Shown here: in pieces, positions 55,916-64,000 of the stretch
Layout of the letters: each line of letters opens with the position of its first letter
Position numbering within the stretch: the stretch's first letter is position 1
Assembly: GCF_022835695.1 (NCBI RefSeq)
Contig: NZ_BQUV01000014.1
Location: forward strand, 48,647-112,646
Reading direction: 5' to 3'
From: Bradyrhizobium sp. Ce-3
Lineage (GTDB): Bacteria > Pseudomonadota > Alphaproteobacteria > Rhizobiales > Xanthobacteraceae
Length of the DNA stretch: 64,000 bases
Notes under the pieces: model-generated
Databases searched by the model: none
What the model saw: the letters and a program-made list of their open reading frames with translations, nothing else
Told to the model about the DNA's origin: nothing
Made by a program: the position numbers and the translations under genes

Positions 55916-56713
55916 TCACGCAGCGGGCGCGGCGTCTCTGATCGACAGGAAACTGCCGATCGTATCCAGGAACAGCTTTGGCGATTGCAGCTGCGGGACA
56001 TGGGCACATCCCGCAATGACCCTGAGCTTGGCTTGCGGCAGTCCGGCTGTCAGCTCGTATGACATTGCCGGCGGCGTCGCCTCGTCGTATTCGCCGACCA
56101 CGACAAGCGCCGGGACCGACACGCCGCCGAGTTCGGCACGAAGATCGAGGCTCGCCAGCGCGTCGCAGGCCGCGCAGAAGACGTCGGGATCGGTGCGCAG
56201 GAAGGCCTCGCGGCGATCCTGCATCAGCGCCGGATGCTGCGCCTGGAAATCCGGCGCGAACAGCCGGCGCATCGCAACCTCGGTGATCGCGGCAAGTCCC
56301 TTGTCACGCGACACCCTCGCCATGTTGCGAAACGCTTCGCGGCCCGGCTCGGAGAACGCCGCGCCGGTATCGGCGAGGATCAGCCGGCTCGCGATCGCCG
56401 GGTGACGGATCGCCATCTGCAGCGCGACGAACCCGCCATAGCCGTTGCCGAGCACGATCGCCGGCATGCCATCAGCCGCATCGTGCACCGCATCCGCCAT
56501 CCGGTCGGCGACGGCGGCAAGGCCGCCCTCGACGGTGGCCGATCGGCCGAAGCCCGGCAGTTCCGGCACGACGGTCCGGAACGACCGGGCAAGCTCGGGC
56601 ACGATCGCATCGAAGCTCGCGCGGTCCGACAGCAGCGAGTGAAACAGCACCAGCGGCGGCCCGTCGCCGGCCACGGCTGCGTTCACTGTGCGGTTGGCGA
56701 AAAGCCTGTCCAT
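55916..56713 (-). CDS. Alpha/beta hydrolase-fold protein lacking the nucleophile
   Basis: 265 residues from ATG at 56713 (MDRLFANRTVNAAVAGDGPP). Fold is clear: LVLFHSLLSDRASFDAIVPE (oxyanion loop), ELPGFGRS, LILADTGAA and VVVGEYDEATPP with the acid, then AGCAHVPQLQSP with the His. The nucleophile elbow, normally G-x-S-x-G, reads GNGYGG, with Gly 91 in place of Ser. It is therefore either a non-hydrolytic member of the fold or uses another mechanism. Divergent from the GntR-ALDH-MFS operon with palindromes between, so probably part of the same catabolic unit. Confidence 0.82.
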   Translation of the reverse strand: MDRLFANRTVNAAVAGDGPPLVLFHSLLSDRASFDAIVPELARSFRTVVPELPGFGRSATVEGGLAAVADRMADAVHDAADGMPAIVLGNGYGGFVALQMAIRHPAIASRLILADTGAAFSEPGREAFRNMARVSRDKGLAAITEVAMRRLFAPDFQAQHPALMQDRREAFLRTDPDVFCAACDALASLDLRAELGGVSVPALVVVGEYDEATPPAMSYELTAGLPQAKLRVIAGCAHVPQLQSPKLFLDTIGSFLSIRDAAPAA

Positions 56714-56766
56714 TGCCGGTCTCTTTCCATTCGCGCCGGGAGGCCCGAGACGCCCCCTGCGCGGCC

Positions 56767-56809
56767 TTTGATAAATCAAATCACACGGATTTCAAGCAAA
56801 TTGGCTTGA
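56767..56809. promoter_or_regulatory. Two palindromes in the gntR divergent promoter
   Basis: TTTGAT-AA-ATCAAA at 56767-56780 and TCAAGC-6 bp-GCTTGA at 56792-56809, in the 144-bp AT-rich gap between the divergent hydrolase and gntR genes. Either could be the GntR operator. Confidence 0.5.
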
Positions 56810-56857
56810 CGTGATATTTCACAAGATGCAATTTTATAGGCAGGAGAGCCAAGACAA

Positions 56858-57511
56858 ATGATCCTTCTGCGGGAAAATATCTACGAAAATCTGCGCTCTG
56901 ATATTTTATCATGCCAATTTGCGCCGGGTGATGAAATACGGGAGCAGGATCTCGCCGAGCGCTATTCGGTCAGCCGGCAGCCGGTTCGCGACGCCCTGCT
57001 GCGGCTCGAGCGCGAGCATCTGGTGACGGTGCAGCCCCGCCAGGGCTACCGGGTCAATCCGATCTCGCTCTCCGATGCACGCGACCTGCTGCGCTTCCGG
57101 CTCGCGCTGGAGCCGGCCTGCGTCGCCGAAGCGATCGAGAGTGCGCCTGACGGCGTCCTGAAATCGCTCGATGAATTCCGCCGCTTCTCCGGCAGCCACG
57201 AGGACTTCATCGCCTACAATCGCGGCTTCCACTCGGCGCTGGCGCACGCATCGGGCAACCGTCGCATGGCGACGACGCTGTGCGACCTGATCGGTCAGGC
57301 CGACCGGCTGGTGCGGGTCAGCGTCTCCAACCTGAAAGGCCACGATCCGGCGAAGCTCGTGGCCGAGCACGTCGCGCTGATCGACGCCATGCAGCAGCGC
57401 GAGGCCCGCACCGCGGGGCGCATCATCAAGGCGCACATCGCCGCCACCGAGAAGCGCGTGCTGCCGGCGCTCGAGCGCAACGCCGTCATCGTCGAAGAGA
57501 GGTCCGCATGA
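56858..57511 (+). CDS. GntR-family regulator, FadR subfamily (FCD domain)
   Basis: 217 residues. N-terminal winged HTH (about 5-70: IYENLRSDILSCQFAPGDEI, RYSVSRQPVRDALLRLEREH), then an all-helical FCD domain with metal-type residues (DFIAYNRGFHSAL; late EHVALIDAM). First gene of a catabolic operon; its stop overlaps the ALDH start (ATGA). Probably represses the operon until its substrate, perhaps an organic acid, is present. Confidence 0.92.
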   Translation: MILLRENIYENLRSDILSCQFAPGDEIREQDLAERYSVSRQPVRDALLRLEREHLVTVQPRQGYRVNPISLSDARDLLRFRLALEPACVAEAIESAPDGVLKSLDEFRRFSGSHEDFIAYNRGFHSALAHASGNRRMATTLCDLIGQADRLVRVSVSNLKGHDPAKLVAEHVALIDAMQQREARTAGRIIKAHIAATEKRVLPALERNAVIVEERSA

Positions 57512-59037
57512 ACATTCCCTCGAAGCCCGCGACGATCGACGTCGAGATCCACGGCAACTTCATCGACGGACGCGAGGTCGAGGCCGCAGGCGGCGAGCTG
57601 CTGGACGTCCGCAATCCCGCGACAGGCGACGTCATCGCGAAAATCCCGAACTCCACCGCCGAAGACATCGACCGCGCGATGAAGAGCGCCCGCGCGGCGT
57701 TCGAAGGCAAGGCATGGGGCGGCATGGACACCCGCGCACGCGCCCGGCTCGTCAACAAGCTCGCCGACGCGTTCGAAGCCAATCTCGACACGCTGTACCG
57801 GCTGGAGACCTTGAACAACGGCCGCCCCGTCAACGAGACCCGCGCGCAGCTGTCGCGGCTGCCGGATTTCTTCCGCTATTTCGCCGGGCTCGCGCTGGCG
57901 CGCCGGGATTCCGTCATCCCGGTCGAAGGCTCCTATCTGAACTACACGCTGCGCACGCCGATCGGAATCGTCGCCAACTGCACGCCGTTCAATCATCCGC
58001 TGATGATCCTGTGCAAGTCGCTTGCCGTGGTGCTGGCGACCGGTTGCGTCACCGTGGTCAAGCCGTCGGAATACACGCCGCTGACGACGCTGAAGCTCGC
58101 CCAGATTTTCAGCGAGGCAGGCCTGCCGCCTGGCGTCTTCAACATCGTGCTCGGGCTCGGCCAGAGCGCCGGCAAGATGCTGGCCGAGCACGGCGACATC
58201 GACAAGCTGGTGCTGACCGGCGGCACCGAAGCCGGCCGCATCGCGGGCAGCGCCGCGGCGAAAGTGTTCGCGCACCAGACCATGGAACTCGGCGGCAAGA
58301 CGCCGGTGATGATCTTCGACGATTTCGACGTCGACCGCGCCGTCAACTACGCAGCATTCGGCGCCTTCATCGGCGCCGGCCAGACCTGCGTTTGCGCCTC
58401 GCGCCACATCGTGCAGGCCTCGATCTACGACGAGTTCGTCGCAAAGCTGCAGGCCAAGACCCGCAGCATCCGGATCGGCGATCCCTTCGATCCGAACACC
58501 CAGCTTGGGCCGGTGATCTCGGCGCGGCAGCGCGACCGCGTGCTCACCTATGCACGCTATGGCCGTGAGGACGGCGCGCGGCTGCTCACCGGCGGCGTGG
58601 CCGCGAAGGTCGCGGGTCACGACAACGGCTATTTCGTCGAGCCGACCGTGTTCGCCGACGTCAAATCCGACATGCGGATCTTCCAGGAAGAGGTGTTCGG
58701 TCCGTTCACCTCGGTGACGCCGTTCAAGGACGAGGCCGACGCGCTACGGCTCGCCAACGACTCGCCGTTCGGCCTCGCCGCCGCCATTCGCACCCGCGAC
58801 GTCGCGCGCGCCCATCGCGTCGCCGCCGCGGTCAAGGCCGGCATCGTCTGGATCAACGACCATCACCGGCTCGATCCGGCATCGCCCTGGGGCGGCGTCG
58901 ACGATTCCGGCATCGGCCGCGAATGCGGCACCGAAAGCTTCGACGACCATTTCAACACCAAGAGCGTGATGGTCGCGACCCACGAACAGCCGTTCGATTG
59001 GTATCGCGACACGGCGAGCCAGCGCCGATTGAACTAG
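57508..59037 (+). CDS. NAD(P)-dependent aldehyde dehydrogenase
   Basis: 509 residues. Oxidises an aldehyde to the acid. Seen: NCTPFNHPL with the oxyanion Asn, MELGGKTP with Glu 260, GAGQTCVCASR with catalytic Cys 294, and EEVFGPFTSV near the C-terminus. The gene starts inside the gntR stop codon (ATGA), so translation is coupled. With the downstream transporter it suggests uptake and oxidation of one aromatic or aliphatic compound; substrate unknown. Confidence 0.93.
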   Translation: MNIPSKPATIDVEIHGNFIDGREVEAAGGELLDVRNPATGDVIAKIPNSTAEDIDRAMKSARAAFEGKAWGGMDTRARARLVNKLADAFEANLDTLYRLETLNNGRPVNETRAQLSRLPDFFRYFAGLALARRDSVIPVEGSYLNYTLRTPIGIVANCTPFNHPLMILCKSLAVVLATGCVTVVKPSEYTPLTTLKLAQIFSEAGLPPGVFNIVLGLGQSAGKMLAEHGDIDKLVLTGGTEAGRIAGSAAAKVFAHQTMELGGKTPVMIFDDFDVDRAVNYAAFGAFIGAGQTCVCASRHIVQASIYDEFVAKLQAKTRSIRIGDPFDPNTQLGPVISARQRDRVLTYARYGREDGARLLTGGVAAKVAGHDNGYFVEPTVFADVKSDMRIFQEEVFGPFTSVTPFKDEADALRLANDSPFGLAAAIRTRDVARAHRVAAAVKAGIVWINDHHRLDPASPWGGVDDSGIGRECGTESFDDHFNTKSVMVATHEQPFDWYRDTASQRRLN

Positions 59038-59113
59038 CAGGGATCGAGCAGCGGCAAACCGCCCACAGATGGCGGGCCGCAGCAACGAGGAAACAGGCAA
59101 GGGGAGAGCGTAC

Positions 59114-60481
59114 ATGTCGACATCGGTCAATGCCGGGAGCCGTCTCGATCGGCTGCCGATCGGACCATTCCATCGCCGCATCATGATCCTGATCGGAATC
59201 GGGATGTTCTTCGACGGCTTCGACATCTACATCGCCGGCACCGTGCTCGGCGTGACCTTGAAGACCGGGTTCTCGACGCTTGCCCAGAATGCCGCGTTCA
59301 TCTCCGCGACCTTCGTCGGCATGATGCTCGGCTCGTTCGGCACCGGATTCCTCGGCGACCGTTACGGCCGTCGCTTCACCTACCAGTTCAATTTGCTGCT
59401 TTTTGGCATCGCGTCGCTGGCGGCGGCATTTGCGCCGAGCATGGCTTTCCTGATCGCCTGCCGCTTCGTGATGGGCGTCGGCCTCGGCGCCGAAAACGTC
59501 GTCGGCTATTCGACGATGACCGAGTTCGTGCCGGCCCGCAGCCGCGGCAAGTGGCTCGGCTTCACCGCGGTCTGCGTCGTGACCGGCCTGCCGATCGCGC
59601 TGCTGGTCGCCTCCGTGGTCGTGCCGCTGTTCGGCTGGCGCGCGATGTTCGTGCTCGGCGGCATCGGCGCCCTGATCGTCTGGTACTTGCGCAAATCGCT
59701 GCCGGAATCGCCACGCTGGCTGGAGGCGGTGGGCCGCACCGCCGAGGCCGAGGCGCTGCTGCAGGCGATCGAGAAGGAGGCCGCTCAGGGCCAGCCCTTG
59801 CCGGCCCCCGCGGTCACGGCGCCGGCGCCGGTGTCGCCCGATCTTGCCACGCTGTTCACCGCGCCGCTGCTGTCACGCATGATCGTCGGCGCGGTCTGCC
59901 TGATCACCATCAATACGCTGCTCTACGGCTTCGTGACCTGGCTGCCGGTGTTCTTCATCAAGCAGGGCCTCTCGGTCGCGACCTCGTTCGGCTACGCGCT
60001 GCTGATGGCGCTCGGCGCGCCGATCGGCTCGGCGATCGGTGCCCTCACCGCCGACCGCTGGGGCCGCAAGCCGACGATCATCGGCGCCTCGCTGATCACG
60101 ATCATCCTCGGCGTGATCTATCCGATGATCTCGGATCCCTTCTTGCTGCCCGCCGTCGGCTTCGCGCTGACAGTGCCGATCTACGTTTTGGTCGCGCTGC
60201 TGTTCGGCATCTACATTCCCGAACTATTCCCGACCGAGGTGCGGCTGCGCGCGTCCGGCATCGTCAACACGCTCGGCCGCGGCGCCACCATCGTGACGCC
60301 ATTCCTGGTCGTGATGCTGTTCGAGGCGCGCGGCGTCGCCGGCGTGATGGCGTTGATGATCGGGCTTCTCATCGTGCAGATCATCACGGTCTGGGCACTC
60401 GGCATCGAGCCGCGGCACCGCAGCCTCGAGGAGCTCAAGGGCGAGGACGCGCCATCCGCGGTCCCGCAGGAAGCGTCGTGA
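59114..60481 (+). CDS. MFS transporter (metabolite:proton symporter type)
   Basis: 455 residues, about 12 membrane helices. ATG at 59114 with GGGGAGAG upstream. GFDIYIAGTVLGV in helix 1 and GDRYGRRFTYQ in the loop between helices 2 and 3 (family motif D-R-x-G-R-R), repeated as ADRWGRKPT after helix 8; PESPRWL in the central loop. These features place it with the aromatic-acid/sugar symporter branch. Third gene of the gntR-aldH operon. Confidence 0.92.
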   Translation: MSTSVNAGSRLDRLPIGPFHRRIMILIGIGMFFDGFDIYIAGTVLGVTLKTGFSTLAQNAAFISATFVGMMLGSFGTGFLGDRYGRRFTYQFNLLLFGIASLAAAFAPSMAFLIACRFVMGVGLGAENVVGYSTMTEFVPARSRGKWLGFTAVCVVTGLPIALLVASVVVPLFGWRAMFVLGGIGALIVWYLRKSLPESPRWLEAVGRTAEAEALLQAIEKEAAQGQPLPAPAVTAPAPVSPDLATLFTAPLLSRMIVGAVCLITINTLLYGFVTWLPVFFIKQGLSVATSFGYALLMALGAPIGSAIGALTADRWGRKPTIIGASLITIILGVIYPMISDPFLLPAVGFALTVPIYVLVALLFGIYIPELFPTEVRLRASGIVNTLGRGATIVTPFLVVMLFEARGVAGVMALMIGLLIVQIITVWALGIEPRHRSLEELKGEDAPSAVPQEAS

Positions 60482-60530
60482 AGCAGCGCGAGCGTCCTCG
60501 TCGATTTCCTGGCGAGGGAGCCGTTAGTGC

Positions 60531-60753
60531 TCGTAAGGGGAGCCACCAGCGGACGGGCTCCCTCCCCCCTTGCGGGGGAGGGTTGGGGAGAGGGGTAGCC
60601 ACACGGCACGCTCTCTCCGAATTTGTAACGGCGACAAGCGAACGCAATTGCGTCGGTCGGTGCCCCTCTCAATCATCCCGCCCGGGACTCACCCCTCTTC
60701 CCACCCTCCCCCGCAAGGGGGGAGGGAGCCTGAGAGGTGTGCTCACCTTACGA
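60531..60753 (+). mobile_element. MITE-like element, copy C (most complete)
   Basis: 223 bp. Left end TCGTAAGGGGAGCCACC, right end GGTGTGCTCACCTTACGA: terminal inverted repeats with 8 perfect outer bases. Inside each end is a CCCCCTTGCGGGGG or CCCCCGCAAGGGGG palindrome. The core carries GTAGCCACACGGCACGCTCT and CGCCCGGGACTCACC, shared with A and B. It lies in a 311-bp gap between the MFS and VWA genes. Confidence 0.8.
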
Positions 60754-60792
60754 AGCCACGAGCGGTCACGCGCGCGGTGACGTCGCTTTGCC

Positions 60793-62502
60793 CTACTGCT
60801 TGATCTCCACCGTCTGGCGCTTGCCGGCGGCGATCGAGAAGGGCTTCTCGACTTTCTGGCCGTCGGCATAGATGGCGACCGCGACGTAGTCGCCGGCGCC
60901 GAGCGCGACGTTATAGGCCGCGTCATAGCTCACCGAGATGCGCTTGCGCTCGTCATTGAGGTCGCGCTCGGCGCTGAGGATATCGATCTCCTGCGCGCCG
61001 TCGGTCTTGATCCCGACCACGCCCGCGTTCAGGTTGACGTTGATCCGGGTCGGCGCGCCGGACTTCACCTCCGCGCGCACCGTGCCCTTGGCCTCGCCGA
61101 CCACGGCCGTCACGTCGTAGCTGCCGCTCGGCAGATCGAACTTGGACTCGGCGTCGTATTCCTGCGCGACCTTCTCGCCCTCGTCGCCGTCGGCCTTGGA
61201 GGGCTGGTAGACCGCGACCACGATGTCCTTCTCGACCTTCGGACCGCCCTCGGCGTAGGTCGAGGTCACGATCAGCTTGCCGACATCGAGGGTGAGCTGG
61301 ACGTTGCTCGCGTCACCCGCGGCGACCGAGAACGGCTTGCTGGTCTTCGACTGCCCCTTGGTCAAGGTCAGCACATAGCTGCCCGCGCCGAGCACGAAGC
61401 GCGGCACCGCATCGTATTCCTGCGCGACCAGCCTGCCGCCCTTGTCGGAGACCTGCCAGACCACGTCATCGACCTTGCCCGCACGACCGGCGACCGCGCC
61501 CTCGCTGGTGACGTAGCCGGCGTCGAGGATGACATCGAGCACGGCCTGCTTGCCTTTCTCGACCTTGAGCGGAAACTCGCGCTTGAGCTGCCGGTAGGTC
61601 ACCTCCGCGATGTAGTCGCCGGGCGCGATGTTGTCGGCGAACGGCGCGCCGTAGAAGGTGTTGACATGCTCGCCCTTCTCGTCGCCGGCGCGCTTGTAGA
61701 TGCCCCAGTTGACGTCCTCGTCGCTGATCGGGTCGAGACCTTCGGCAAGCCGCGCCACGCCGCGAATGTTCTTGCCGAGATAGGGATCGGCGGCCGGCTT
61801 CTGCGGCGCTTCGCTCACGACCTTGGTGCCTTGCGTCGCCGCCACCGCCTTGGTCAACGCGCCGGTCAGGCTCGACGCATTGCCGGCATCGAGATAGACG
61901 CCGCCGGTCGCGCGCGCGATGCATTGCAGCTGGCTCTTCGCCGCGGGATCGGCGACGTCGAGGCCGATCACATGGGCGGTGAAGCCGATGCCGGCCTTCT
62001 TCAGCTCGGCGGCGGCCGCGCACGGATCCGGCGCGCAGGTCTCGATGCCGTCGGAGACCAGGATCACATTGGCCTTGTTCTCGGTCGAATGCAGCGCCTC
62101 GGCGGCCGCGCGCAACGAATCCGAAATCGGCGTCTTGCCCTTCGGATTGATGCCGTCGACCGCGGCCTTGATCCGCGCCGGATCGAACTTGCTCACCGGC
62201 ACCATCAGCTCGATATCCTTGCAGTCGCCCTTCGAGCGGTGACCGTAGACCATCACGCCGAGACGATCGGCGGGATTCCATTTCGACAGGATGGCATCGA
62301 CCGCCTGCCGCGCGGCGGAGATCTTGCTCTGCCCGTCGACCTGGCCCCACATCGAGCCGGATGCATCGAGCACGAGAATGGTGTCCGTCCCCTGCCCTTG
62401 AGCTTGGGTTTGGGTCTGCGCCTCGGCGCCAGGAGACGACAGCGACGCCAGGCCAAGCGACAGCAGGCCGGCAACGAACGAGCGGCAAAAAACCTTGATC
62501 AC
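60793..62502 (-). CDS. Exported von Willebrand factor A domain protein
   Basis: 569 residues. Signal peptide FVAGLLSLGLASLSSPGAEA (about 9-28). VWA domain at about 40-230 with a complete metal site: DASGSMWGQ, GKTPISDS and SDGIETCAPD. The remainder repeats small beta-sandwich units, each around a PxxxxxGSY/GDYxxxV core (for example APGDYIAEV, GAGSYVLTL, PSGSYDVTA, GAGDYVAVA), about four times. Probably a periplasmic adhesion or assembly protein; partner unknown. Confidence 0.9.
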   Translation of the reverse strand: MIKVFCRSFVAGLLSLGLASLSSPGAEAQTQTQAQGQGTDTILVLDASGSMWGQVDGQSKISAARQAVDAILSKWNPADRLGVMVYGHRSKGDCKDIELMVPVSKFDPARIKAAVDGINPKGKTPISDSLRAAAEALHSTENKANVILVSDGIETCAPDPCAAAAELKKAGIGFTAHVIGLDVADPAAKSQLQCIARATGGVYLDAGNASSLTGALTKAVAATQGTKVVSEAPQKPAADPYLGKNIRGVARLAEGLDPISDEDVNWGIYKRAGDEKGEHVNTFYGAPFADNIAPGDYIAEVTYRQLKREFPLKVEKGKQAVLDVILDAGYVTSEGAVAGRAGKVDDVVWQVSDKGGRLVAQEYDAVPRFVLGAGSYVLTLTKGQSKTSKPFSVAAGDASNVQLTLDVGKLIVTSTYAEGGPKVEKDIVVAVYQPSKADGDEGEKVAQEYDAESKFDLPSGSYDVTAVVGEAKGTVRAEVKSGAPTRINVNLNAGVVGIKTDGAQEIDILSAERDLNDERKRISVSYDAAYNVALGAGDYVAVAIYADGQKVEKPFSIAAGKRQTVEIKQ

Positions 62503-62920
62503 GGATCAGTCCTCGATGATGGAGACAATCGGAGGGCAAAGACGACTGCGGACGGCGCGACGCGTGTCGTGAGATCACCCGTCGCCCTGCCCCAGCCGCG
62601 CCCTGCTTCGATCTTGATTTTGTTTTTTGTTGGCCGGATTGCTGACGCGACACAATTGCGGTGCGCGCGCAACGAAACGCCAAAACACCTTCTATTGACG
62701 TAACTTGCGCCGGAACGCTTGGACTATTGCGACACGCATTTGGCCTGACGCGACACGCGGATGACGATTTAGATTGCTTCCGGAGTTGCGGGCTGCGGTT
62801 TCGGCAATGTGAGCGTCATCACGGAGCTCGCCTAATGTCATTGCGCGCCACCATGGTCTTGTTACGATTTGTCGGTGTCGTCGCCCCTACCTGGGGACGA
62901 GGGAGTGCTGAAAGCCTCTC
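62503..62920. other. 418-bp intergenic region without recognised genes
   Basis: Between the divergent VWA and hydrolase genes. AT-richer than the flanks in its centre, so probably contains both promoters. I see no repeat family, terminator or small gene. Confidence 0.6.
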
Positions 62921-63802
62921 ATGAATCGCGCGTTACGCCTGATTGCCCAGCTCGGAATAGCGTCACTTGCAACCTGCAACGCGGCGTTCGGAGAAACCGC
63001 GTCGGTCGTCTCGATCGCGACGCCGCGCGGCGTGCAGCAGGGCTTCATCCTGATCAAGCCAGACCACGCAATCGCGTCCGTCATCCTGTTCGCCGGCGGA
63101 AGCGGCAGCCTGCGCTTGAACAGGGAGCCGCCTCCGCAGGTGGGGCCATACGCTTTCGTAGCCGGAAACTTCCTGGTGCGCAGCCGCGAGAAATTCGCCG
63201 CGCACGACTTCATGGTGGCCGTCATCGACGCTCCGTCCGATCAATCCAACGGGATGAGCGCATCATTCCGTCTAGGCAGCGACCACGCAATCGATATCGG
63301 CGCCGTCGCCGATTACATGAAGCGCCATGCCGACGTGCCGGTGTGGCTGGTCGGCACCAGCGCAGGCAGTTGGTCGGCGGCGCGCGGCGCCATCGCCGCC
63401 GGCCGCGACGGCATCGCGGCAGGCTCAATCGACGGCCTCGTGCTGACGTCGACCGTAACCCGCATTGCGCCGGGTTCTGCCTTCGCAAAGGCTTTCCCTG
63501 ATATCGCCAGCAATTACCCGGACGGCGTCATCAGCATGGCGCTGCCCGAGATCAAGGTGCCGACCCTCATTGTGTCGCACAGCGAAGATGCCTGCGAGTA
63601 CACGCCGGCCGTTGACGCGCAGTCGCTTGCGAAGCGCCTGACGCAGGCTGCCAAAGTGGAGATCGCTTTGCTCAGCGGCGGTGATCCGCCCAGGTCGACG
63701 CCGTGCGAGGCTTATGCGGCACACGGTTACTACGGCATCGAGACACAGGCCGTCGACAAGATTGCCGACTTCATCACGACCAATAGCAAGCACGCTCCAT
63801 GA
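62921..63802 (+). CDS. Exported alpha/beta hydrolase-like protein
   Basis: 293 residues. Signal peptide IAQLGIASLATCNAAFGETA (about 8-27, cleavage near 25). VWLVGTSAGSWSA (about 145-157) is the Ser-nucleophile elbow; a late VSHSEDACEYTP holds the acid region and AAHGYYGIE the His. FAGGSGSLRLN resembles an oxyanion loop. Periplasmic; substrate unknown. Confidence 0.75.
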   Translation: MNRALRLIAQLGIASLATCNAAFGETASVVSIATPRGVQQGFILIKPDHAIASVILFAGGSGSLRLNREPPPQVGPYAFVAGNFLVRSREKFAAHDFMVAVIDAPSDQSNGMSASFRLGSDHAIDIGAVADYMKRHADVPVWLVGTSAGSWSAARGAIAAGRDGIAAGSIDGLVLTSTVTRIAPGSAFAKAFPDIASNYPDGVISMALPEIKVPTLIVSHSEDACEYTPAVDAQSLAKRLTQAAKVEIALLSGGDPPRSTPCEAYAAHGYYGIETQAVDKIADFITTNSKHAP

Positions 63803-63876
63803 CGCCACGCGTTCCGCGGGTGGATGCATTCTGGCGCGAGAACGCGGATGTTTGACCTAAACTCGGACCGCACATT

Positions 63877-63901
63877 CAGTGTCGTCCCGGGCTTGACCCG
63901 G
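63877..63901. repeat. Truncated family 2 repeat (GTCGTCCCGG type)
   Basis: CAGTGTCGTCCCGGGCTTGA followed by CCCGG, then the sequence becomes unrelated. In complete copies the second arm would continue as GGGACGAC. The break sits a few bases from the transposase end, as expected for an insertion into the repeat. Confidence 0.65.
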
Positions 63902-63907
63902 CAACTG

Positions 63908-64000
63908 TTATGTTGAAGGGGCTGTCCGATAGGGCTTTCTGTCGCGCATCATGGCGTTGAGGATGGTGAGCAGCTTTCGAGCAACGGCAATGAGGGCGAG
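63908..64000 (-). CDS. IS110-type transposase, C-terminal end (partial)
   Basis: Thirty codons and a TAA read on the minus strand: LALIAVARKLLTILNAMMRD, then RKPYRTAPST. This is the characteristic C-terminus of the IS110/IS1111/IS902 transposase family, DEDD plus serine-type recombinases. The rest lies beyond the right edge of the window. Too short to place in a subgroup. Confidence 0.75.
   Translation of the reverse strand, partial: LALIAVARKLLTILNAMMRDRKPYRTAPST

Noticed and set aside
57295-58620. 441-codon frame antisense to the aldehyde dehydrogenase
   Set aside because: Antisense shadow of a well-supported gene.

Overview
This is a high-GC alphaproteobacterial chromosome segment, almost certainly from Bradyrhizobium or a close relative in the Nitrobacteraceae. 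The evidence is two phasins, DUF992, DUF1800/DUF1501 and MaoC gene pairs typical of that group, a UvrB with the long tails seen in Rhizobiales, a tRNA-His with the alphaproteobacterial acceptor end (G1:U72, A73, no extra G), and many intergenic palindromic repeats of the kinds that crowd bradyrhizobial genomes. All calls come from reading the sequence; no database search was run.

Layout. 1-11390: a left-truncated lldD-like gene, two tandem exported DUF5666-like paralogues each followed by the same repeat, aroE, a DUF1275 membrane protein, an unusual EF-G paralogue, a LysR regulator divergent from an epoxide-hydrolase-like gene, two DUF992 secreted proteins and an aspartate aminotransferase. 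11391-32622: mostly metabolic housekeeping (two GSTs, aldo/keto reductase, GNAT, DUF1501/DUF1800 pair, CWC+HAD pair, TetR with a clear operator beside an enoyl-CoA hydratase, MBL+SCO1 pair, LysR+flavin monooxygenase pair, uvrB). 32623-36150: a visibly AT-richer accessory island with a four-helix membrane protein coupled to a DGQHR-domain protein, an MT-A70 adenine methyltransferase and a BglII-like endonuclease. 36177-50271: a frameshifted acetyltransferase, many small envelope proteins, NTF2-like and MaoC pairs, an orphan ParA, tRNA-His and two phasins. 50272-62502: a 1297-residue PAS histidine kinase, a metallophosphoesterase, a GntR-ALDH-MFS catabolic operon divergent from an alpha/beta hydrolase that lacks its nucleophile, and a secreted VWA protein. 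62921-64000: an exported hydrolase and the 3' end of an IS110-type transposase running off the window.

Repeats are the most distinctive feature. Three copies (41.3, 54.2 and 60.5 kb) of a roughly 200-223 bp element share inverted ends beginning CGTAAGG, inner GC-rich palindromes and a conserved core. A DUF559 endonuclease gene at 16.5 kb sits between arms of very similar design, which suggests that a DUF559 cassette and a short non-autonomous family are related. At least five further REP-like families lie between genes.

The best candidates for something undescribed are the membrane-protein/DGQHR pair inside the restriction-modification island, and the DUF559-repeat cassette with its short relatives.
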